In this document: positions 34,199 to 45,023 of the stretch, piece after piece | Numbering within the stretch: position 1 is the first letter of the stretch | Layout: every line of letters begins with the position of its first letter | Source of the DNA: Sphingomonas mollis | GTDB lineage: Bacteria > Pseudomonadota > Alphaproteobacteria > Sphingomonadales > Sphingomonadaceae | Reading direction: 5' to 3' | DNA length: 64,000 nt | NCBI RefSeq assembly: GCF_016427505.1 | Contig: NZ_JAELXS010000001.1 | Span: 434,001 to 498,000, forward strand | Made by a program: the position numbers and the translations under genes | The notes under the pieces: generated by a model | What the model saw: the letters and a program-made list of their open reading frames with translations, nothing else | Databases searched by the model: none | What the model was told of the DNA's origin: nothing

Positions 34199-37114
34199 AT
34201 GGCGTTTTTCCCGCGCGCGTTCCGCGTTTCCGCTCTTTCCCTTCTGCTGCTGTCGACCACGTCGCTCGCCGGCCAGTCCCGTCCCGCCGCCCGGCCCAAA
34301 CCGCCGGCCGCCGCCGTCGCGGCGGCCGCGCCGGTGCCGGTCGATACCAGCGCGTGGCTGTACAAGGGCAGCGACATCGCGCCCGATCCCGAATGGAGCT
34401 TCGGTACGCTGCCCAACGGCCTGCGCTTCGCGGTCCGCAAGAATGGGGTGCCGCCCGGTCAGGTGTCGGTCCGCGTCGCGATGGATGTCGGCTCGCTGCA
34501 CGAAACCGACAGCGAGCGCGGCTTTGCCCATTTCATCGAGCATCTGAGCTTCCGCTCCTCCGCCTATGTCCCCGATGGCGAGGCGAAGCGGGTGTGGCAG
34601 CGGCTGGGCGCCACCTTCGGCTCCGATTCCAATGCGCAGACTACGCCGACGCAGACGCTCTATAAACTCGACCTGCCCTCCGCGACCGAGGCGGGGCTGG
34701 ACGAATCGCTCCACATCCTGTCGGGCATGATGGCCGCGCCGATCCTGTCCGACGCATCGGTCGGTGCCGAGCGCCCGATCGTGCTGGCCGAACGCCGCGA
34801 ACAGCCGGGCCCGCAGGTGAAGTTCCAGGATGCGCTGCGCGAGACGTTCTTCGCCGGCCAGCGGCTGGCCGAACGCTCGCCGATCGGCACCGAAAGGACG
34901 CTGCTCGCGGCTAACGGCGCGACCATCAAGGCATTCCACGATCGCTGGTATCGCCCCAGCCGTGCCGTCGTCATCATTTCCGGCGATATGGACCCGGCGC
35001 TGTTCTCGCGCCTGATCGTCAAGCATTTCGCCGGCTGGCAGCCGATCGGCCCCAACCCCGCCGATCCCGATTTCGGCAAGCCTGATCCGACGAAACCCGC
35101 CACCGCCACGCTGGTCGAACCCGGCCTGCCGTCGATCGTCGCCACCGCCGTGCTGCGCCCGTGGCAGTTCAATGCCGACACCGTGATCTTCAACCAGAAG
35201 CGAATGGTCGACACCGTCGCCTCGCGCCTCGTCAGCCGCCGGCTGGAACAGCGCGCGCGCAGCGGCGGATCGTTCCTGCAGGCCTCCGTGTCGCTGAACG
35301 ACGAGGAACGGTCCGCCAACGGCACCTTCACCACCATCGTGCCGGTCGGCGATCAATGGGCCGCCGCGTTGAAGGACGTGCGCGCCGTCGCCGCCGATGC
35401 GATGGCCACCGCCCCGACGCAGGGGGAGATCGACCGCGAACTGGCCGATTACGATACCGTCCTGCGTACCATCGTCGAAACTTCCCGCGTCGAGGCCGGC
35501 GGCAAGCAGGCGGACGACATGGCCGAGGCGCTGGACATCCGCGAAACCGTGACCTCGCCCGCTACGTCCTATGAAATCTTCAAGGATGCGCGCGCCAAGA
35601 AGATGTTCACGCCCGAAACGGTGCTGGCCGCCACGCGCCGCATCTTCCAGGGCGATGCCACCCGGGCGATCGTCAATACGCCGACCCCCGAAACCGGCGT
35701 CGCCGCCAAGCTGGACGCCGCGCTGAAGGCGGACGTCACCGGCCTCGCCGGCAAGCGGCGCGTCCAGTCGTCGGTCGATTTCGCCAGCCTGCCGTCGCTC
35801 GGCACGCCGGGCAAGGTCGTCGCGCGCAGCGCGATGGCCGATATCGGCGTCGAACAGGTCACGTTCGCCAACGGCGTTCGCCTGCTGGTGTTCGCCAACC
35901 CGTCCGAAACCGGCCGCGTCTATGTCCGCACCCGCTTCGGCGGCGGTTATGGTGCCTTGCCCGCCGACAAGCCCAGCCCGGCATGGGCAGCCGACAGCGC
36001 GCTGGTCGCCAGCGGCGTCGGCAAGCTCGATCAAGGCGATCTCGAACAATTGTCGTCGGGCCGGCGCATCGGCCTTGATTTCGGGATCGACGACGACGCT
36101 TTCATGCTGGCGGCGATGACCTCGCCGGCCGATTACAAGGACCAGCTGAAGCTGATGGCGGCCAAGCTGGCGGTCCCCGGCTGGGACCCGGCACCCATCG
36201 CCCGCGCACGGGCCGGCGCACAGGCGGCGCAGGCCGGCTATGGCGCTTCACCGTCCGGCGTGCTCGGTCGCGATCTGGAAGGATTGCTGCGCGACGGCGA
36301 TCCCCGCTGGACGACGCCGACGCCGGCCCAGATCGCCGCGTTGACGCCCAAGAACTTCCGCCATCTCTGGCAACCGCTGCTGGCCGAAGGGCCGATCGAG
36401 GTGATGGTCTTCGGCGACGTGAAGACCGACGAGGCGATCGCCGCGGTCGGCGATACGTTCGGCGCGATGAAGCCGCGGACGGCCGCCGCGCCGCCGGCAC
36501 CCGTCGTCCGCTTTCCCGCGCACGTCGCGACGCCGGTGATCCGCACGCATGACGGCCCCGATACGCAGGCCGCAGCGGTGATCGCCTGGCCGACCGCCGG
36601 CGGCGTCGCCGAAATCCGCACCAGCCGCCAGCTCGATGTGCTCGCGCAGTTGTTCTCCGATCGCCTGTTCGAGCGGTTGCGGCAGGAATCGGGCGCCAGC
36701 TACAGCCCTTCGGTGCAAAGCCAATGGCCGATGGGCATGACCGCCGGCGGCCGCCTCGTCGCCATCGGTCAGGTGTCGCCCGACAATGTCGCGATGTTCT
36801 TCCGCCTGTCGCGCGAGATCGCGGCCGATCTGGCGAAGAACCCGGTCGGCGCCGACGAGCTGGAGCGCACGGTGAAGCCGATGGCGCAGCAACTGATGCG
36901 CGCCTCGACTTCCAGCCAGTTCTGGTTGTCCCAGATGGGCGGCGGCACGCTCGACCCGCGCCGGCTGGCGGCGGTGCGCTCGCTGGGCACCGATCTGATG
37001 AGCGCCACGCCCGCCGAAATCCAAGCGCTCGCCGCCCGCTATCTGCGGCCGGATACCGACTGGACGCTGGCGGTGGTGCCGAAGGACAAGGTCGGGGCGG
37101 TCGCGGCGAAATAA
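34199..37114 (+). CDS. M16-family zinc metallopeptidase, exported
   Basis: A 971-residue peptidase of the pitrilysin/insulinase family. A signal peptide covers about residues 1-25 and is followed by an Ala-Pro linker. The first M16 domain holds the inverted zinc motif H111-x-x-E-H115 in FAHFIEHLSFRS, and EQPGPQVKFQDALRE contains the distal Glu region. Two further domains follow, the second M16 core (from about residue 560) lacking an HxxEH motif, as usual for the inactive half. The protein would act in the periplasm on exported peptides. It is alone on its strand between divergent nfu and a convergent acyl-CoA ligase gene. Confidence 0.92.
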   Translation: MAFFPRAFRVSALSLLLLSTTSLAGQSRPAARPKPPAAAVAAAAPVPVDTSAWLYKGSDIAPDPEWSFGTLPNGLRFAVRKNGVPPGQVSVRVAMDVGSLHETDSERGFAHFIEHLSFRSSAYVPDGEAKRVWQRLGATFGSDSNAQTTPTQTLYKLDLPSATEAGLDESLHILSGMMAAPILSDASVGAERPIVLAERREQPGPQVKFQDALRETFFAGQRLAERSPIGTERTLLAANGATIKAFHDRWYRPSRAVVIISGDMDPALFSRLIVKHFAGWQPIGPNPADPDFGKPDPTKPATATLVEPGLPSIVATAVLRPWQFNADTVIFNQKRMVDTVASRLVSRRLEQRARSGGSFLQASVSLNDEERSANGTFTTIVPVGDQWAAALKDVRAVAADAMATAPTQGEIDRELADYDTVLRTIVETSRVEAGGKQADDMAEALDIRETVTSPATSYEIFKDARAKKMFTPETVLAATRRIFQGDATRAIVNTPTPETGVAAKLDAALKADVTGLAGKRRVQSSVDFASLPSLGTPGKVVARSAMADIGVEQVTFANGVRLLVFANPSETGRVYVRTRFGGGYGALPADKPSPAWAADSALVASGVGKLDQGDLEQLSSGRRIGLDFGIDDDAFMLAAMTSPADYKDQLKLMAAKLAVPGWDPAPIARARAGAQAAQAGYGASPSGVLGRDLEGLLRDGDPRWTTPTPAQIAALTPKNFRHLWQPLLAEGPIEVMVFGDVKTDEAIAAVGDTFGAMKPRTAAAPPAPVVRFPAHVATPVIRTHDGPDTQAAAVIAWPTAGGVAEIRTSRQLDVLAQLFSDRLFERLRQESGASYSPSVQSQWPMGMTAGGRLVAIGQVSPDNVAMFFRLSREIAADLAKNPVGADELERTVKPMAQQLMRASTSSQFWLSQMGGGTLDPRRLAAVRSLGTDLMSATPAEIQALAARYLRPDTDWTLAVVPKDKVGAVAAK

Positions 37115-37122
37115 TCGAATGT

Positions 37123-37151
37123 CGGTGCCGCTGCCGGGCGCGGCGGCACCG
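37123..37151. terminator. Bidirectional hairpin between convergent genes
   Basis: CGGTGCCGC (37123-37131) pairs with GCGGCACCG (37143-37151) over nine bases, in the 40-base gap between the M16 peptidase and acyl-CoA ligase stops. No T-tract follows on either side. Confidence 0.4.
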
Positions 37152-37154
37152 TTC

Positions 37155-38942
37155 CTACCGGTACAATCCCTCCAGCCGCTCGCCATAAACCTGCCGGATC
37201 ACATGCCGCCTGATCTTCAGGCTCGGCGTCAATTGTTCGTTCTCGATCGTGAATGGCCCGTCCGCCAGCACGAAGCGGCGGACGCGCTCCGTCACCGACA
37301 GGTCCTTGTTCACCCGCTCCACCGCCGCCGACAGCGCGGCGCGATAATCGAGGTCGTCGGTCAGCGTGCGGAAGTCGCACTTCCCGCCACCCCGCGCGCA
37401 CCATTCCTGCGTCCATTCCGGGTCCGGCACCAGCAGCGCGACCATGTACGGCCGTCGGTCGCCGAAGATCATCGCCTGCCCGATCTCGGGTTGCAGAGTC
37501 AGCATGCCCTCGACCTTCTGCGGCGCGACATTGTCGCCCTTGTCGTTGATGATGAGGTCCTTCTTGCGGTCGGTGATCCTGATCCGTCCGCCTGCATCGA
37601 TCTCGCCGATGTCGCCGGTGTGCAGCCAGCCGTCCTTCAGTACCCGCGCCGTCTCGCCCTCGTTGCGCCAGTATCCATGCATCACCAGTTCGCCGCGCAC
37701 CAGAATCTCGCCATCGTCGGCGATCCGCACCTCCGTATTCGGCAGCGGCGGTCCGACCGAGTCCATCCGTATCCCCGCCGCCGGCCGGTTGCAGGAGATC
37801 ACCGGCGCCGCCTCCGTCTGTCCATAGCCTTGCAGGAACGTCAGTCCGAGCGATTCGAAGAACACGCCGATCTCCGGGTTCAACGGCGCGCCGCCCGACA
37901 CCATCGCCTTCAGCCGCCCGCCGAATTTCTTCGCGATCTTCGGCTTGAACAGCACATTGATCGCCAGCTGGATCGGCCGGTCGACCAAGCGCAACCGCCC
38001 TTCGTACCGCCGCATCCCCAGATCGAGCGCCCGGTCGAGCAGCCGTTCGGGCAGGCCGCCCTGTTTGGCGATCGTCTTCGCGATCCGCGTCCGCAACACC
38101 TCGAACAGGCGGGGCACCACGACCATGATCGTCGGGCGCACCTCCTCGATATTCGCGGCCAGCTTCTCCAGCCCTTCCGAATAATAGATCTGCCCGCCGA
38201 GGCCGATCGGGAAGAACTGCCCGCCACTATGTTCATACGCGTGGGAGAGGGGGAGGAACGACAGGAACACCTCGTCATCCCAGCCGAAATCCTCGGAGAT
38301 GACGGTGCAGCAGCCGTTGACGTTGTGCAGGATCGCGCCGTGATGCTGCATCACCCCGCGCGGCGCGCCGCCGGTTCCACTGGTGTAGATGATGCATGCC
38401 AGATCGCCGCGCCCGACGTCCGCCACCGATGCCGCCACCGTCCCGGGATCGGCGGGGTGCTGCGCGATCAGCGTCGCCCAGTCGTGGAAGTCGATGCTCC
38501 CCGCCGGTGCGCGCATCTCGTCGATGCCGATCACCGTCTGCCCCTGATTGGATCGCAGCACTGCGGGCAGCAGCACCTTGGCCAGCCTGGCGGTCGATAC
38601 GATGATCCCGCATGCGCCGGAATTTTCCAGGATATGCATGTGATCGCGTTCGGTATTGGTGATGTAGGTCGGCACCGTCACGCAACCCGCCGCCATGATG
38701 CCCAGATCGGCGATGCACCATTCCGGCCGGTTCTCGCTGACCAGCATCACCCGGTCGCCGCGCTTCATGCCGATCGCCTTCAGCCCGGTGGCAAGGCTGG
38801 CGACCTGTCGCGCCGCCTCTGCCCAACTGGTCGATTGCCAGCGCCCGTCCTTCTTCGTCCACAGGAACGGCGCGTCGCCCTTTTCGCGCGCACGGGTGAA
38901 GAACATCGTCACCAGATTGGGGAAATGTTCCAGCGTCCGCAT
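37155..38942 (-). CDS. Long-chain acyl-CoA ligase (AMP-dependent synthetase)
   Basis: A 595-residue ATP-dependent acyl-activating enzyme that makes acyl-CoA through an acyl-AMP. The P-loop is IIYTSGTGGAPRGV, the adenylation motif is GYGQTEAAPVISCN, GDIGEIDAGGRIRITDRKKDLIINDKG is the hinge and Asp region, and the catalytic Lys of the C-terminal domain is in TPSLKIRRHVI. The layout and the long spacer before the hinge match the long-chain group. It stands alone; the gamma-glutamyltranspeptidase gene upstream is on the same strand but 34 bases away. Confidence 0.9.
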   Translation of the reverse strand: MRTLEHFPNLVTMFFTRAREKGDAPFLWTKKDGRWQSTSWAEAARQVASLATGLKAIGMKRGDRVMLVSENRPEWCIADLGIMAAGCVTVPTYITNTERDHMHILENSGACGIIVSTARLAKVLLPAVLRSNQGQTVIGIDEMRAPAGSIDFHDWATLIAQHPADPGTVAASVADVGRGDLACIIYTSGTGGAPRGVMQHHGAILHNVNGCCTVISEDFGWDDEVFLSFLPLSHAYEHSGGQFFPIGLGGQIYYSEGLEKLAANIEEVRPTIMVVVPRLFEVLRTRIAKTIAKQGGLPERLLDRALDLGMRRYEGRLRLVDRPIQLAINVLFKPKIAKKFGGRLKAMVSGGAPLNPEIGVFFESLGLTFLQGYGQTEAAPVISCNRPAAGIRMDSVGPPLPNTEVRIADDGEILVRGELVMHGYWRNEGETARVLKDGWLHTGDIGEIDAGGRIRITDRKKDLIINDKGDNVAPQKVEGMLTLQPEIGQAMIFGDRRPYMVALLVPDPEWTQEWCARGGGKCDFRTLTDDLDYRAALSAAVERVNKDLSVTERVRRFVLADGPFTIENEQLTPSLKIRRHVIRQVYGERLEGLYR

Positions 38943-38976
38943 CGTCTCTCCTTCAGGCGTCCTTTTCAGACGTCGA

Positions 38977-40626
38977 TCAATCGTTCAGTGCCGTACCCAC
39001 GCTACGCGGATCGGCCGCCCCGACCCATCCCGTCGCGGTCCGCTCCGCCGCGTTCGCCTTCAGCGGCAGGCGACCGACGGTCACCTTGTGGCCCAGCTTC
39101 TCCAGCGCCGGCTGCATCGCCACCAGCCGCGTGCCTGCCTCCACGACCAGCCCGTCGCGGTTGAAGAACAATTGCGGCTCGCCCAGTGCCGCCCGCGCCG
39201 GCAGGCCCCAGTCGAAATGGGCGATCAGCGCCTTGGCGACCTGCATGATGATCGTCCGCCCGCCCGCCGCGCCGACCGCGAAGACCGGCTTGCCCGCCTT
39301 GTCGTACACGATCGTCGGCGACATCGACGACAGCGGCCGCTTGCCGCCCTCGACCCGGTTCGCCACAGGCGCGCCGTCCTTTTCGGGGGAGAAGGTGAAA
39401 TCGGTCAGTTCGTTGTTCAGGACGTAACCGTTGGCGATCAGTTGGCTGCCGAATGGCCCCTCCACGGTAGAGGTCATCGTCACGATGTCGCCCGCTTTGT
39501 CGACCGCCACGAAATGCGTCGTCGCCGGCACTTCCGACGACATTGCCGCTGTCCGCTTGCCCGCGCCCGTGGGCGTCCCCGCCGTGTAAGTCCCCAACGT
39601 CTTCGTCGGCGAGATCGACGCCGACCGACGGCGCAGATACCCCCGGTCGATCATCCCCGTCACCGGATTGGCGATGAAGTCCGGATCGCCCAGATATTTG
39701 TCGCGGTCGGCATAGGCCAGTTGCATCGCCTCGCCGATCAGGTGCCACGCGACAGGCGAATCCTTGCCCAGCTTTTTCAGGTCGAACCGTTCCAGCATGC
39801 CCAGCACCTGCAACACGGTGATCCCGCCGGACGAGGGCGGTCCCATCCCGCACACGCGATAACCGCGATAGGACCCGCAGACCGCCGGCCGTTCCTTCGC
39901 CTTGTACGCCAGCAGATCGGCAGCGGTCATGTCGCTCGGCGCGACGCGGCTTTCGGTCGCGACGCGCAGCAGTTCCCTGGCATTGTCGCCGGTGTAGAAT
40001 GCATCCGGCCCCTTGTCGGCCAGCATCCTGAGCGTCGCTGCCAGCCGCGGGTTCTTCACCGTCTCGCCGATCCGCACCTCACCGTACAGCATCCGCGTGT
40101 CGTCGAACTGCTTCCACAGGGGCGCGACCGTCTTCACCGCCCGGTCCATCGGCGCGGTCGCGGCATAACCCTGTTCGGCCAGCCGGATCGCCGGCTGGAA
40201 CAGCGCTGCCCAAGGCAGCTTGCCCCATTTCTTCTCGGCCATCGCCATCAGCCGGATATTGCCGGGTACGCCGACCGACTTGCCGCCCGGAAACGCCTGG
40301 CCGAACGGCATCGCGGTGCCATCCGGGTTCAGCCAGCGCGTACGGCTCGCCGCCGCCGGTGCGGTCTCGCGCCCGTCGATCGTGTCGATCTTGCCGGTGC
40401 GCCCGTCGTTATGGACCAGAAAGCCGCCACCGCCGATCCCCGACGACTGCGGCTCCACCACGGTCAGCGCCAGCATCATCGCCATCGCCGCATCGGTCGC
40501 GCTGCCGCCCTGGCGAAGGATTTCCTGTCCCGCCTCGGTCGCGCGTGGATCGGCGGAGGTGACGACGCCCTGCGCCAGCACGGGGCAGGGGAGCAGGAAC
40601 GCGGCGACGACGAGCAGTTTCTTCAT
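38977..40626 (-). CDS. ggt: Gamma-glutamyltranspeptidase, exported
   Basis: Cleaves gamma-glutamyl bonds of glutathione and related compounds in the periplasm. The 549-residue precursor has a signal peptide (about residues 1-19, ending PVLAQ) and self-processes at the Thr at residue 369 in EVPATTHFVAVDKAGD, giving large and small subunits. GIGGGGFLVH, the Arg in TIDGRETAPA, and PPSSGGI are the conserved stretches, and PLSSMSPTIV is the small-subunit Ser-Ser motif. The start at 40626 begins the signal peptide. It lies 40 bases downstream of pyrD in the same direction. Confidence 0.95.
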   Translation of the reverse strand: MKKLLVVAAFLLPCPVLAQGVVTSADPRATEAGQEILRQGGSATDAAMAMMLALTVVEPQSSGIGGGGFLVHNDGRTGKIDTIDGRETAPAAASRTRWLNPDGTAMPFGQAFPGGKSVGVPGNIRLMAMAEKKWGKLPWAALFQPAIRLAEQGYAATAPMDRAVKTVAPLWKQFDDTRMLYGEVRIGETVKNPRLAATLRMLADKGPDAFYTGDNARELLRVATESRVAPSDMTAADLLAYKAKERPAVCGSYRGYRVCGMGPPSSGGITVLQVLGMLERFDLKKLGKDSPVAWHLIGEAMQLAYADRDKYLGDPDFIANPVTGMIDRGYLRRRSASISPTKTLGTYTAGTPTGAGKRTAAMSSEVPATTHFVAVDKAGDIVTMTSTVEGPFGSQLIANGYVLNNELTDFTFSPEKDGAPVANRVEGGKRPLSSMSPTIVYDKAGKPVFAVGAAGGRTIIMQVAKALIAHFDWGLPARAALGEPQLFFNRDGLVVEAGTRLVAMQPALEKLGHKVTVGRLPLKANAAERTATGWVGAADPRSVGTALND

Positions 40627-40666
40627 GGCGCCGAACCGTAACGGCATCCGCGCGCCCTACAAGCCG

Positions 40667-41695
40667 TTACCCGACCGCGTCCGCCACGCCGGCAAAGCCG
40701 TCACGCAGCAACAGCGCATCCAGATCGCGCAGCATCCGCCCCGGCAACCCCGGCCCCTCATAGGCGAGTGCGGTGTACAGTTGCACCATGCTTGCTCCCG
40801 CCCGAATGCGCGCATAGGCTTCCTCACCGCTGGCGATCCCCCCGACCGCGATCAGCGGGATTGCCCCACCCGTCGCCGCCCGTGCCTCGACCAGTGCCGC
40901 CCGTGCCAGCGGGGCCAGCGGAGCGCCCGACAGCCCGCCCGTCTCGCCCGCCGCCCCCGACCGCAAATCCGCGGGCCGCGAGATCGTGGTGTTGCCGACG
41001 ATCAGCGCATCCAGCCGCGCATCGATCGCCGCCCGCGCCACCACCGCCATGCCGGCCCGATCCAGATCGGGCGCGACCTTCAGGAACAGCGGCGTCACCC
41101 CCGCCGCCGCGCGCGACGCCGCCAGCAATTCGCCCAGCATCGGCTGCGCCTGCAGATCGCGCAGGCCCGGCGTGTTGGGCGAACTGATGTTGATCGTCAC
41201 ATAATCCGCCAGCGGCGCCGCCGCCGCCACGCCCGCCGCGTAATCCGCCACGCGGTCGGTCGAATCCTTGTTAGCGCCGACATTGATGCCCAGCACACCT
41301 GCACGTCTCGCCGTCTTCGCGCGCGCCAGCCCGGCCGCCAGCCCGTCGTTGTTGAAGCCATAACGGTTCACCACCGCCCGGTCCTCGACCAGACGGAATA
41401 GTCGCGGCTTCGGATTGCCCGGCTGTGGCCGCGGCGTCAGCGTCCCGATCTCGACCGATCCGAAGCCCAGCCCGAAAAACCCCGCAATCGCCTCGCCGTT
41501 CTTGTCGACCCCCGCCGCCAGCCCGACCGGATTGGCGAAATCGATCCCCGCCACCCGCGTCGCCAGCCGGGGATACGCCGCTGCGTCCCGCCCCAGCGGC
41601 GTTCCCACCCGTCCCCACGCCGCCAACGCCTTCACGGTCAGGTTATGCGCGCGCTCGGCATCGAGCGAGAAGAGCAGGGGATGATAGATGGCCAT
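40667..41695 (-). CDS. pyrD: Dihydroorotate dehydrogenase (quinone), class 2
   Basis: Oxidises dihydroorotate to orotate in pyrimidine synthesis, passing electrons to quinone at the membrane. The 342 residues have the membrane-associated N-terminal helical part (about 1-40), FMN-binding GLAAGVDKNGEAIAGFFGLGFG, the catalytic Ser region TINISSPNTPGLRDLQ, and VGGIASGEEAYARIRAGASMVQLYT for the phosphate site. That layout marks class 2 rather than cytosolic class 1. The start at 41695 gives the usual MAIYHPLLF beginning; the frame runs on upstream but into an intergenic repeat. Confidence 0.95.
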   Translation of the reverse strand: MAIYHPLLFSLDAERAHNLTVKALAAWGRVGTPLGRDAAAYPRLATRVAGIDFANPVGLAAGVDKNGEAIAGFFGLGFGSVEIGTLTPRPQPGNPKPRLFRLVEDRAVVNRYGFNNDGLAAGLARAKTARRAGVLGINVGANKDSTDRVADYAAGVAAAAPLADYVTINISSPNTPGLRDLQAQPMLGELLAASRAAAGVTPLFLKVAPDLDRAGMAVVARAAIDARLDALIVGNTTISRPADLRSGAAGETGGLSGAPLAPLARAALVEARAATGGAIPLIAVGGIASGEEAYARIRAGASMVQLYTALAYEGPGLPGRMLRDLDALLLRDGFAGVADAVG

Positions 41696-41737
41696 GCCGT
41701 CGCCTTTGCCGTGGTGTGGGGCGAGGGTCAAAGAAGG

Positions 41738-41906
41738 TTTGTTCGCGCGGAGGCGCGGAGGCGCGGAGAAGAAGGGCGGCGGGGCGCGCGGCTGTCGGCA
41801 GCGTCCGTGATCCGGCCAGGGAATGAATAGCTGCCTGCGGCGCTGGATGCCGCGCGCAGCGCAATCATCTCGTCTTTCTTCTTCTCCGCGCCTCCGCGCG
41901 AACAAA
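41738..41906. repeat. Long imperfect inverted repeat (GTTCGCGCGGAGG family), copy 2
   Basis: Arms at 41738-41774 and 41878-41906 pair as TTTGTTCGCGCGGAGGCGCG and its complement; the left arm carries one extra GCGCGGAG unit. The outer arms match those of the element at 6477-6609. It fills the gap between divergent pyrD and the suf operon. In this 319-base gap it is accompanied only by the candidate sites at 41931 and 41986; no gene is visible. Confidence 0.75.
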
Positions 41907-41930
41907 TCTTCTTCCTCCCCACACCGCCCC

Positions 41931-41947
41931 TTGCGAGTCGTTAGCAA
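41931..41947 (+). promoter_or_regulatory. Candidate Fur site before the suf operon
   Basis: TTGCGAGTCGTTAGCAA is an imperfect palindrome with TTGC/GCAA arms, 67 bases before the operon's first start codon. Its first ten bases recur upstream of the fur gene. Iron control of suf is common; this assignment is inference from position and pattern. Confidence 0.4.
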
Positions 41948-41985
41948 AGATAGCGGTTGATCCGCACCCCGCGCTGCACCATCTG

Positions 41986-42010
41986 CAATCCGAACAGATT
42001 GGTCCGATTG
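41986..42010 (+). promoter_or_regulatory. Palindrome overlapping the start region of the Rrf2 gene
   Basis: CAATCCGAAC and GGTCCGATTG flank AGATT, matching as an inverted repeat at 8 of 10 positions, and end four bases before the ATG at 42015. It is a candidate autoregulatory site of the Rrf2 protein. Confidence 0.35.
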
Positions 42011-42014
42011 CCTC

Positions 42015-42466
42015 ATGCGTCTCTCTTCCCTCGCCGATTACGCGGTCGTCATGATGACCGCCGCCGCGCGCCATTGCGGCGGCGCGGGTCGGCTGAACGC
42101 GACGTTGCTCGCGGAGGAAACCGGCGTGCCGCTGCCGACCGCGCAAAAGCTCGTCAGCCGCCTCAGCGCTGCCGGCCTGCTGGAAAGCGCACGCGGCACC
42201 GGCGGCGGTTTCCGCCTGTCGCGCCCGCCGTCGTCGATCAGCCTTGCCGATGTGATCGAGGCGGTGGAGGGGCCGATCGCGCTCACGACCTGTGTGGATG
42301 AGGCGCGCCATGACTGCGCCATCGAGGGAAGCTGCCGCGTGAAACCGCATTGGAATATCGTCAACGCCGCCGTTCGCGGTGCACTGGCGGGGGTCAGCCT
42401 CGCCCACCTCGCCCATGATGTCAAAGCCCCGGTCGGGCACCAGACCAAGATTGCGGAGATCGCGTG

Positions 42467-42467
<1 letters not shown>
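42015..42467 (+). CDS. Rrf2/IscR-family iron-sulfur regulator of the suf operon
   Basis: A 150-residue winged-helix regulator that probably senses Fe-S supply with its own cluster. The DNA-binding part is [19 protein letters not shown] and [19 protein letters not shown], with the wing [14 protein letters not shown]. Three cysteines, C93, C101 and C107, occupy the IscR cluster loop ([17 protein letters not shown]), with spacing 7 and 5. It is the first gene of the suf operon and its stop TGA overlaps the sufB ATG by one base. A palindrome lies just before its start codon. Confidence 0.92.
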
Positions 42468-43950
<1,483 letters not shown>

Positions 43951-43951
<1 letters not shown>

Positions 43952-44280
43952 TGCTCTTTCCCACGAAAGAGAAGGTCGAGCGAGAAGTTGACGCTCTACT
44001 CACTCGGTTCGAGCGAATCGAACAGCGCGCCGATTTTAACGTCAATGAAAGCAGTAAGTTTGCGAGCGTGCTTGGTCCGAATGAGATTGCTGAAAAGATT
44101 TTGCGTAATGCCCGAAGCATAATTGAGAACCTTCATGAGGCGGGCGCTCAGGCAAGGTTTGGACTTCGTCCCATCCGAGCTATCGCAAATGACCTTCCGG
44201 CTGTAGCCAAGGTAGCAAGCGAGTACTCTGGTATTCTCGACAATATGGATTTCACGCGAAAAAGCGGGCAAGTAAACTGA
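43951..44280 (+). CDS. Unknown 109-residue protein inserted between sufB and sufC
   Basis: I do not recognise this protein. It is predicted all-helical: EKVEREVDALLTRFERIEQR, then IAEKILRNARSIIENLHEAG, then PIRAIANDLPAVAKVASEY. It has no cysteine, no signal peptide and no membrane helix, so it would be cytosolic and is not an obvious Fe-S ligand donor. Base composition is about half GC, with A/T in many third positions (for example AAA, GAA, ATT, TTT), far from the surrounding genes. Yet both junctions are exact: the sufB stop and this start share one base (TAATG), and its stop shares one base with sufC (TGATG). It looks like a foreign gene fitted into the operon. An antisense frame of 91 codons exists but has no support. 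Confidence 0.75.
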
Positions 44281-45023
44281 TGCTCAAGATTGAAAACCTC
44301 CACGCCGAAATCGACGGCAAGGAAATCCTCAAGGGCCTGTCCCTGACCGTCAACGCGGGCGAGATCCATGCGATCATGGGGCCGAACGGCGCCGGCAAGT
44401 CGACGCTCGGCTATGTCCTCGGTGGTCGCCCCGGCTACGAAGTCACCGCCGGCTCGATCACCTTCAACGGTCAGGACCTGCTGGAACTGGAACCGCACCA
44501 GCGCGCCGCCGCCGGCGTGTTCCTCGGCTTCCAGTACCCGGTCGAAATCCCCGGCGTCAGCAACGTGCAGTTCCTCCGCGAGGCCCTGAACGCCCAACGC
44601 GCGACCCGCGAGGAAAAGCCGCTGTCCGGTGCCGAATTCCTGAAGCTGGCGCGCGAGGAAGCCCGCAAGCTCGACATGGATGCCGAGATGCTGAAGCGTC
44701 CCGTCAATGTCGGCTTTTCCGGCGGCGAGAAGAAGCGCAACGAGATGGTCCAGATGGGCATCGTGAACCCCAGGTTCGCGATCCTCGACGAAACCGATTC
44801 CGGCCTCGACATCGATGCGCTCCGCATCGTCGGCGACGGCATCAACCGCATCATGCGCGCGCCCGACAAGGCGGTGCTGCTCATTACCCATTACCAGCGC
44901 CTGCTCGATTACGTGCAGCCCGATGTCGTCCACGTCCTCGCCGACGGCCGCATCGTCCGCTCCGGCGGTGCCGACCTCGCGCACGAACTGGAGCGCGAGG
45001 GCTATGCGCAGGTGACGGCGTGA
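44280..45023 (+). CDS. sufC: Fe-S cluster assembly ATPase SufC
   Basis: ABC-type ATPase that drives shape changes of SufBCD. The 247 residues carry Walker A GPNGAGKST at residues 34-42, Q-loop FQYPVEIPGV, signature FSGGEKKRNEMVQM, and Walker B FAILDETDSGLDID. It lacks membrane domains, as usual. Its start overlaps the stop of the unknown small gene by one base and its end overlaps sufD by four (GTGA). Confidence 0.97.
   Translation: MLKIENLHAEIDGKEILKGLSLTVNAGEIHAIMGPNGAGKSTLGYVLGGRPGYEVTAGSITFNGQDLLELEPHQRAAAGVFLGFQYPVEIPGVSNVQFLREALNAQRATREEKPLSGAEFLKLAREEARKLDMDAEMLKRPVNVGFSGGEKKRNEMVQMGIVNPRFAILDETDSGLDIDALRIVGDGINRIMRAPDKAVLLITHYQRLLDYVQPDVVHVLADGRIVRSGGADLAHELEREGYAQVTA

Noticed and set aside
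43996..44271. A 91-codon antisense frame inside the sufB-sufC insert
   Set aside because: The plus-strand frame has perfect start/stop overlaps with both neighbours and a regular helical pattern. The antisense frame has neither.
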